The notes below the pieces were generated by a model that did not search any database, was not told where the DNA came from, and saw only the letters and a list, made by a program, of their open reading frames with translations. Of a DNA stretch of 64,000 nt, positions 60,054-64,000 are shown in pieces. Each line of letters starts with the position of its first letter. The stretch's first letter is position 1. The stretch covers positions 56,387-120,386 of the forward strand of contig JAZNCI010000085.1 of the NCBI GenBank assembly GCA_045587485.1, read 5' to 3'. Position numbers and translations under genes: made by a program. This DNA is from SIG440 sp045587485. Its GTDB lineage: Bacteria; Bacillota; Clostridia; Monoglobales; Monoglobaceae.

Positions 60054-61586
60054 ATGATGACACATATTTTTGCATCAATTAAAGAGGCACTTTCGTCGGT
60101 GTTACCCATTGCAATCATAGTGCTTGTTCTTTCTGTTACCTGTGTATCGTTGGATGCGGGTGTGCTTGTTCTGTTTTTATTTGGAACAGTTTTGTTGATT
60201 TTGGGTATGAGCTTTTTTACGGTGGGTTCAGGAATATCAATGGAGCCTTTGGGCGACGGTATAGGTAAGTCATTAAACAAGAATAACAAAATCATACTGC
60301 CCCTTATTATATGCGGGGTGCTTGGCTTTCTTATTACCGTTTCAGAGCCTGATTTGCAGGTACTTGCAGAACAAGTTCCAACCATACCCAACGCATTTCT
60401 GATTAACTGCGTGGGCATGGGCGTGGGTGTTTTCTTAAGCATTACTCTTGTGAGAAACAAAAAGAATATTCCGCTTAGAAACCTTCTTTTGATATTTTAT
60501 ATTTTAATTATCGGACTTGCTTTTTTTGCTCCGGTCGAATTTGTGCCCACGGCATTTGACTCGGGCGGTGTTACAACCGGGCCGATTACAGTACCCTTTA
60601 TAATGGCTTTGGGTGCAGGTCTGGCATCCGCAAAAAAGGGAAAGCAGGCGGGAGAAAACAGCTTCGGTCTTGTTGCTTTGTGTAGTATAGGCCCTATTTT
60701 ATCGGTGCTTCTGCTTAGTATTTTTTACAAACCTCAGCCAGCTACTTCGGTTTATGAAATAACAGATATCCACACCACAACCGAGGCTTTCCGTCAGTTT
60801 GCACACGCACTGCCGAAATATGCTGAAGAGGTTGCTTTTGCCTTTATTCCTATTGTTCTGGTATTTATAATTTTTCAGCTTGTCACAAGGCGATTTCATA
60901 TACATAATATTCTTAAAATGTCTGTGGGCTTTGTGTATACATATTTAGGATTGGTTTTGTTTTTAGCAGGCGCAAATGTAGGCTTTATGCCTGCGGGCAG
61001 ACTGATTGGGGCAAAGATTGCAGGGGGAGATTTTCAGAACATGCTTATCCCTATAGGAATGGTTATGGGTTATTTTGTAGTTTCTGCCGAGCCAGCAGTT
61101 CACTCCCTTAAAAGACAGGTAAGCGAAATAACAAACGGTGGTATTTCTCAGAAATCGGTTGCTGTTGCACTTTCAATCGGTGTTTCTGTTTCGGTTGGTA
61201 TTTCTATGCTGAGAGTTCTTACGGGGATGCCTATAATGCCCTTTTTAATCTTTGGTTATGTAATATCACTTGTTATAAGCTTTTTTGTACCAAGCATTTA
61301 TACCGGTATAGCATTTGACTCGGGAGGTGTTGCAAGCGGGCCTATGACATCAACCTTTATGCTTCCTTTTGCAATGGGTGCCTGCGAGGCTATTGGCGGA
61401 AATGTAATGACCGATGCTTTTGGTATTGTTGCTATGATTGCAATGACACCCCTTATAACAATTCAGACTCTGGGCTTGTATGAAAGAAGAAGACGGGCAA
61501 GAATACTCAAAAAACTCCATGCCGAAATCAGCTTGATTGAGGATGATATTATATTCTTTGAAAAGGAGGAAGATGCAGATGAGTAA
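60054..61586 (+). CDS. DUF1538 membrane protein (two tandem halves)
   Basis: A 510-residue membrane protein with about twelve helices in two homologous halves. Both halves carry the same signature: FDSGGVTTGPITVPFIMALGAG in the first and FDSGGVASGPMTSTFMLPFAMG in the second, and both have a SEP motif (VSEPDLQVL, SAEPAVHSL). An internal pseudo-symmetry of this type is typical of transporters; no substrate is known. A basic cytoplasmic tail and a short acidic end follow. It overlaps the PII-like gene by eight bases, as if PII controls it. Confidence 0.88.
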   Translation: MMTHIFASIKEALSSVLPIAIIVLVLSVTCVSLDAGVLVLFLFGTVLLILGMSFFTVGSGISMEPLGDGIGKSLNKNNKIILPLIICGVLGFLITVSEPDLQVLAEQVPTIPNAFLINCVGMGVGVFLSITLVRNKKNIPLRNLLLIFYILIIGLAFFAPVEFVPTAFDSGGVTTGPITVPFIMALGAGLASAKKGKQAGENSFGLVALCSIGPILSVLLLSIFYKPQPATSVYEITDIHTTTEAFRQFAHALPKYAEEVAFAFIPIVLVFIIFQLVTRRFHIHNILKMSVGFVYTYLGLVLFLAGANVGFMPAGRLIGAKIAGGDFQNMLIPIGMVMGYFVVSAEPAVHSLKRQVSEITNGGISQKSVAVALSIGVSVSVGISMLRVLTGMPIMPFLIFGYVISLVISFFVPSIYTGIAFDSGGVASGPMTSTFMLPFAMGACEAIGGNVMTDAFGIVAMIAMTPLITIQTLGLYERRRRARILKKLHAEISLIEDDIIFFEKEEDADE

Positions 61587-62247
61587 ACGTCCTATGATTC
61601 TTTTATCCATAGTCGAACGTGATAAAGGAAAAAAACTTATCAAAGAATTGGAAGACATTAACGTCAGGATAAATTTTCAATCTGTGGGCTTTGGTACGGC
61701 GCCGACAGAAATGATGGACATATTCGGACTTGGAACAAACGATAAAGACATAATCATAAGTCTTGGCGCAGAGGATGTCGTTAAAAATATGCTGGCAAAT
61801 TTCGGAACGTTATTCGCCAGCCATTCAAAATACGGCGGACTTATGGTAGTTATTCAGGTTTCTGCTGCAAGCAGAGTTCTGACAGAGATACTTGATTTTA
61901 ATAGCGATAAAAATGCTGAAAAGGGAGATGGCGCAATGAAAAATGAGCACCACAACAATTTGATTATTATATCTGTTAACGAGGGGTATTCTGATGATGT
62001 AATGCAACTTGCACGAAAAGCAGGCGCAACAGGCGGAACTGTTATCAAAGGGCGACTTGCTGAGGTCGAGCAGCTTGCAGAAATACGCGAAACCGAGATA
62101 GACGGCGAACGTGAAATTCTTTGTATTCTTGCACCTCTTAAAACAAGCAAACAGATTATGGAAGATATAAACAAAGACTTTGGACTGACTTCTAAGGCAA
62201 ATGGAGTGGTGTTTGCAATCCCTACCGAAAAGGCATATAAAATATAG
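61579..62247 (+). CDS. PII-like regulatory protein (two GlnB-like halves)
   Basis: A 222-residue protein made of two ferredoxin-like halves of PII type: IVERDKGKKLIKELEDINVRINFQSVGFG in the first, LARKAGATGGTVIKGRL and ILCILAPLKTSKQIMEDINKDFGL in the second. The conserved Tyr of the classical PII T-loop is not present. I use the ATG at 61579, nine bases after GGAGG (an ATG two codons earlier is too close). PII proteins gate membrane transporters by ligand-dependent binding, so it likely regulates the DUF1538 protein; the ligand is unknown. Confidence 0.85.
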   Translation: MSKRPMILLSIVERDKGKKLIKELEDINVRINFQSVGFGTAPTEMMDIFGLGTNDKDIIISLGAEDVVKNMLANFGTLFASHSKYGGLMVVIQVSAASRVLTEILDFNSDKNAEKGDGAMKNEHHNNLIIISVNEGYSDDVMQLARKAGATGGTVIKGRLAEVEQLAEIRETEIDGEREILCILAPLKTSKQIMEDINKDFGLTSKANGVVFAIPTEKAYKI

Positions 62248-62283
62248 TTATTTGAGGGTAAAAGAGAATTTCTCAGGAGGAGT

Positions 62284-62415
62284 ATGATGATTTCAGTTCT
62301 TAACAGTACAGCTCTGTGCGGACTTGACGGATATATTGTGGATGTTGAAACCGACATTTCAAACGGAATGCCCGGCTTTGAGAAAGTGGGATACATAGTC
62401 CATATTGATAAATAA
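62284..62415 (+). pseudogene. Truncated comM/yifB remnant
   Basis: A 43-codon frame behind a perfect AGGAGG. The first 36 residues match the start of the ComM/YifB Mg-chelatase-like ATPase (SVLNSTALCGLDGYIVDVE, then DISNGMPGFEKVG), which is normally about 500 residues long. After the Gly36 position the sequence leaves the family (YIVHIDK) and stops. The rest of the gene does not follow. The AAA+ and zinc parts are therefore lost or moved, so this copy is inactive. Confidence 0.75.
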
Positions 62416-62444
62416 AGGCTTTATGAACCTTTTTAACACGACTT

Positions 62445-62490
62445 CCATCTGTGAGATTTGAAAAATCTCACAGGTGGATTTTTTATTTTT
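62445..62490 (+). terminator. Terminator after the comM remnant
   Basis: CCATCTGTGAGATTT (62445-62459) pairs with AAATCTCACAGGTGG (62463-62477; one G-U), followed by ATTTTTTATTTTT. It may end transcription from the DUF1538/PII-like operon. Confidence 0.85.
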
Positions 62491-62766
62491 GGGCAAAGGG
62501 TAGAAAATGTAATTTTAGCATTGACAAAATAACAGATTTATGGAAACAAAGTAGTTGGTCATGCACCAATTTCATATATCTCTATGTATCCTTATAAAAC
62601 TCTCTAAATGGCTATAAACAAAGGAATATCACAAAAGCAGAATTCTATATACTCCCGTATAATTCCGTATATCTCATAAAAATTGGTGTCAGGAATGGTG
62701 TCAGGGCGTATATAAGACTATTTTAAAAGGGTTTGACACATTAAAAAATCTTAATATAATTACGTT
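62491..62766. other. Non-coding stretch with possible insertion scar
   Basis: No gene is supported. A near-direct repeat GGTGTCAGG occurs at 62685-62693 and 62697-62705. The pattern resembles the 3' end of some tyrosine integrase genes as I remember them, but no longer reading frame of that kind is present. Confidence 0.3.
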
Positions 62767-62800
62767 AAAAATGGCAACGGATCAGTCCGTTGCCATTTTT
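62767..62800. terminator. Bidirectional terminator before the AraC-type gene
   Basis: AAAAATGGCAACGGA (62767-62781) pairs with TCCGTTGCCATTTTT (62786-62800), loop TCAG: a perfect 15-bp stem. Confidence 0.9.
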
Positions 62801-62864
62801 AGATGTTTATCATTAACATGTTTCCGTTTTCGGACAAATATTCTGTTCGACAAATTGGAATTGG

Positions 62865-63740
62865 TTAAATACTTTTTACTGGATGCAGTTCAATATATCC
62901 TCGTGTGCCGATAGGCTCTAACTGAATACGGGGGTTGCTATCATCCCAAGTATATCCAATACTTTGAGGGTTGTACTTTTTGATAGCGTCCCACATCTGC
63001 AGAATAGCTTCTTCAAAGTTCTCCTCTGCAAAAGGTTCACTTTGGAACATAATATATTTGCATTTGGGCAGTTCAATAACATCAAACCCATCTGGGATTT
63101 CACCCGAATAGTCCATTGCTACCTCTACACCCTGCACATATTCAGATGTTCCTGCTTTGATGTAGTTTTTAGGAAGCCATAAGCATACAGGTTCACCACT
63201 AATTGCTTTCATACTGCAAAGCAATCCCCATACATCACAACCAACTTCTTCACAGTATTTGAAATATTCTGTTGCTTCTTTACCTCGTTTGATAATGACC
63301 TTTCTTTCAGGTTTCTCCACTACTTGCAAGAAAACACTTTTCACTTCGCTCATTTCTGCCTTCTCCTTTTTTTGAGCATATTTGATTCCATAAGGCTTGA
63401 ACAGATAAATTGGTGTAGGACATACGGAATATTCATAAGGATTACATCCAAACTCTTTGTAAAATGCTCGCTGATAGCCGTCCACACTCTCGTATCCTGT
63501 GTCAAACGCAACATCAATTATCTTTACTTTTTCATCTCGTAATCGGAGTGCAGATTTAGACAATCTCAGCCGCCTGATATAAACTGCGGGTGTCATATGG
63601 AGCAAATCCATAAAAAGTCTATATGAGTACCACGGAGAATACTGTGATACATTCGCAAGGTCAGCCATTGTAATATTTGAATCAATGTGCATTGCGATGT
63701 AGTCCTGCATTCTTTGAACCGCTTCGATATGCCCATCCAT
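62865..63740 (-). CDS. AraC-family regulator with GyrI-like effector domain
   Basis: A 291-residue one-component regulator. Two AraC helix-turn-helix units lie at the N-terminus (about 1-105; ITMADLANVSQYSPWYSYRLF and VKIIDVAFDTGYESVDGYQRAFYKEFGCNPYEY). A GyrI-like domain follows (about 130-288), which in SbmC and relatives binds hydrophobic ligands or drugs. Two Trp (ADVWGLL-type region and MWDAIKKY) lie in the ligand pocket area. GGAGGTG precedes the ATG; a TATAAT at 63765-63770 lies upstream, with an imperfect dyad GAAAGGTCTTTC. Its target gene is not evident here. Confidence 0.92.
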   Translation of the reverse strand: MDGHIEAVQRMQDYIAMHIDSNITMADLANVSQYSPWYSYRLFMDLLHMTPAVYIRRLRLSKSALRLRDEKVKIIDVAFDTGYESVDGYQRAFYKEFGCNPYEYSVCPTPIYLFKPYGIKYAQKKEKAEMSEVKSVFLQVVEKPERKVIIKRGKEATEYFKYCEEVGCDVWGLLCSMKAISGEPVCLWLPKNYIKAGTSEYVQGVEVAMDYSGEIPDGFDVIELPKCKYIMFQSEPFAEENFEEAILQMWDAIKKYNPQSIGYTWDDSNPRIQLEPIGTRGYIELHPVKSI

Positions 63741-63815
63741 TTCTGTTCACCTCCTTATGCTCATATTATAGGGGAACTCGAAAGGTCTTTCTCGACTTAA
63801 TTTGCTGAAATAGTG

Positions 63816-63841
63816 CAGCCGCCCACATATGAGAGCGGCTG
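63816..63841 (-). terminator. Hairpin after the PAP2 gene
   Basis: CAGCCGC (63816-63822) pairs with GCGGCTG (63835-63841). There is no strong T-tract on the minus strand, so termination is uncertain. Confidence 0.45.
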
Positions 63842-63871
63842 TTTCTGTCTGTGCGACATATTGGAATTTGT

Positions 63872-64000
63872 TTAGCGGTTCTTTGTTGCCATGTCACTGA
63901 TAGCATAATACATCAACACAATCGCTGTGCTAAACAAAGCACCACCGATGATATCGGTAATCCAATGTACGCCCGAGACAAGTCTGCCTATAACCATAAA
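63872..64000 (-). CDS. PAP2-family phosphatase, C-terminal end (5' end outside window)
   Basis: Only the last 42 residues are inside the window. They contain the third PAP2 motif, SGVHWITDIIGG, with the catalytic His and Asp, followed by one membrane helix (ALFSTAIVLMYYAIS) and a short basic end. PAP2 enzymes dephosphorylate lipid phosphates such as phosphatidate or undecaprenyl pyrophosphate; the type cannot be decided from this part. It reads in the same direction as the AraC-type gene. Confidence 0.8.
   Translation of the reverse strand, partial: FMVIGRLVSGVHWITDIIGGALFSTAIVLMYYAISDMATKNR

Noticed and set aside
62491..62766. Integrase gene remnant
   Set aside because: Only a short repeat resembling the end of some integrase genes is present; no frame with catalytic residues, so I report only a possible scar.

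Overview
The window reads as chromosomal DNA of an anaerobic, spore-forming member of the Clostridia (Bacillota). The evidence is moderately AT-rich DNA, strong Shine-Dalgarno sequences (AGGAGG class), TTG and GTG starts, SpoVT, an oxygen-sensitive class III ribonucleotide reductase, several radical SAM enzymes, SLH-type surface proteins and the usual Firmicutes neighbourhoods (rplM-rpsI, infC-rpmI-rplT, dprA-topA, ftsEX-ctpA, gls24-fakA-recG). I cannot name a species. Almost all of the window is housekeeping DNA on both strands; accessory-looking DNA is limited to about 1.0-2.5 kb, 47.9-48.6 kb and 62.2-62.9 kb.

Layout. 0-1.0 kb: the 3' end of nth, then five tRNAs (Val, Asp, Phe, Gly, Cys). 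1.0-2.5 kb: a small element with a four-helix-bundle (S23/IVP-type) gene and a membrane protein, flanked by inverted-repeat and hairpin arrays. 2.6-6.3 kb: a LOG-like protein, a PflX-type radical SAM protein, and cca with a degenerate kinase-like gene. 6.4-8.9 kb: rplM-rpsI behind an L13-type leader, and malic enzyme. 8.9-15.9 kb: a TetM-like GTPase fused to a NYN nuclease domain, then nrdG, nrdD with a fused glutaredoxin domain, and trxB. 15.9-20.7 kb: a probable structured RNA, spoVT, a heterodimeric ABC exporter, rpmE.

20.8-28.5 kb: one minus-strand operon, aroF-aroB-aroA-aroC-pheA-aroK-aroQ-aroE. It encodes all seven steps from DAHP synthase to chorismate plus the branch to phenylpyruvate. 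Its 5' leader is the most striking feature of the window. It has a consensus promoter, a 46-codon leader peptide gene with 9 Phe and 4 Tyr codons, and three mutually exclusive pairings (protector, antiterminator, terminator) arranged as in enterobacterial trp/phe attenuators. Bacillota usually control such genes by T-box or TRAP.

28.6-32.1 kb: a DUF421/DUF4363 pair and a three-gene operon with a SpoIID-like domain and five peptidoglycan-binding repeats. 32.2-41.9 kb: trmB, infC (AUA start, behind an attenuator-type leader)-rpmI-rplT, an ECF S-component, an rRNA methylase, dprA, topA, and lysS-greA on the other strand. 41.9-47.9 kb: a protein of unknown function, ctpA, an EnvC-like M23 protein, ftsX, ftsE and a PucR-type regulator. 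47.9-54.2 kb: a structured intergenic region, an SLH amidase, a U32 protein and a 983-residue SLH surface protein. 54.4-59.1 kb: a ribbon-helix-helix protein and gls24-fakA-recG. 59.2-64.0 kb: rlmB, a DUF1538 membrane protein with a PII-like partner, a truncated comM remnant, an AraC/GyrI-like regulator and the end of a PAP2 phosphatase.
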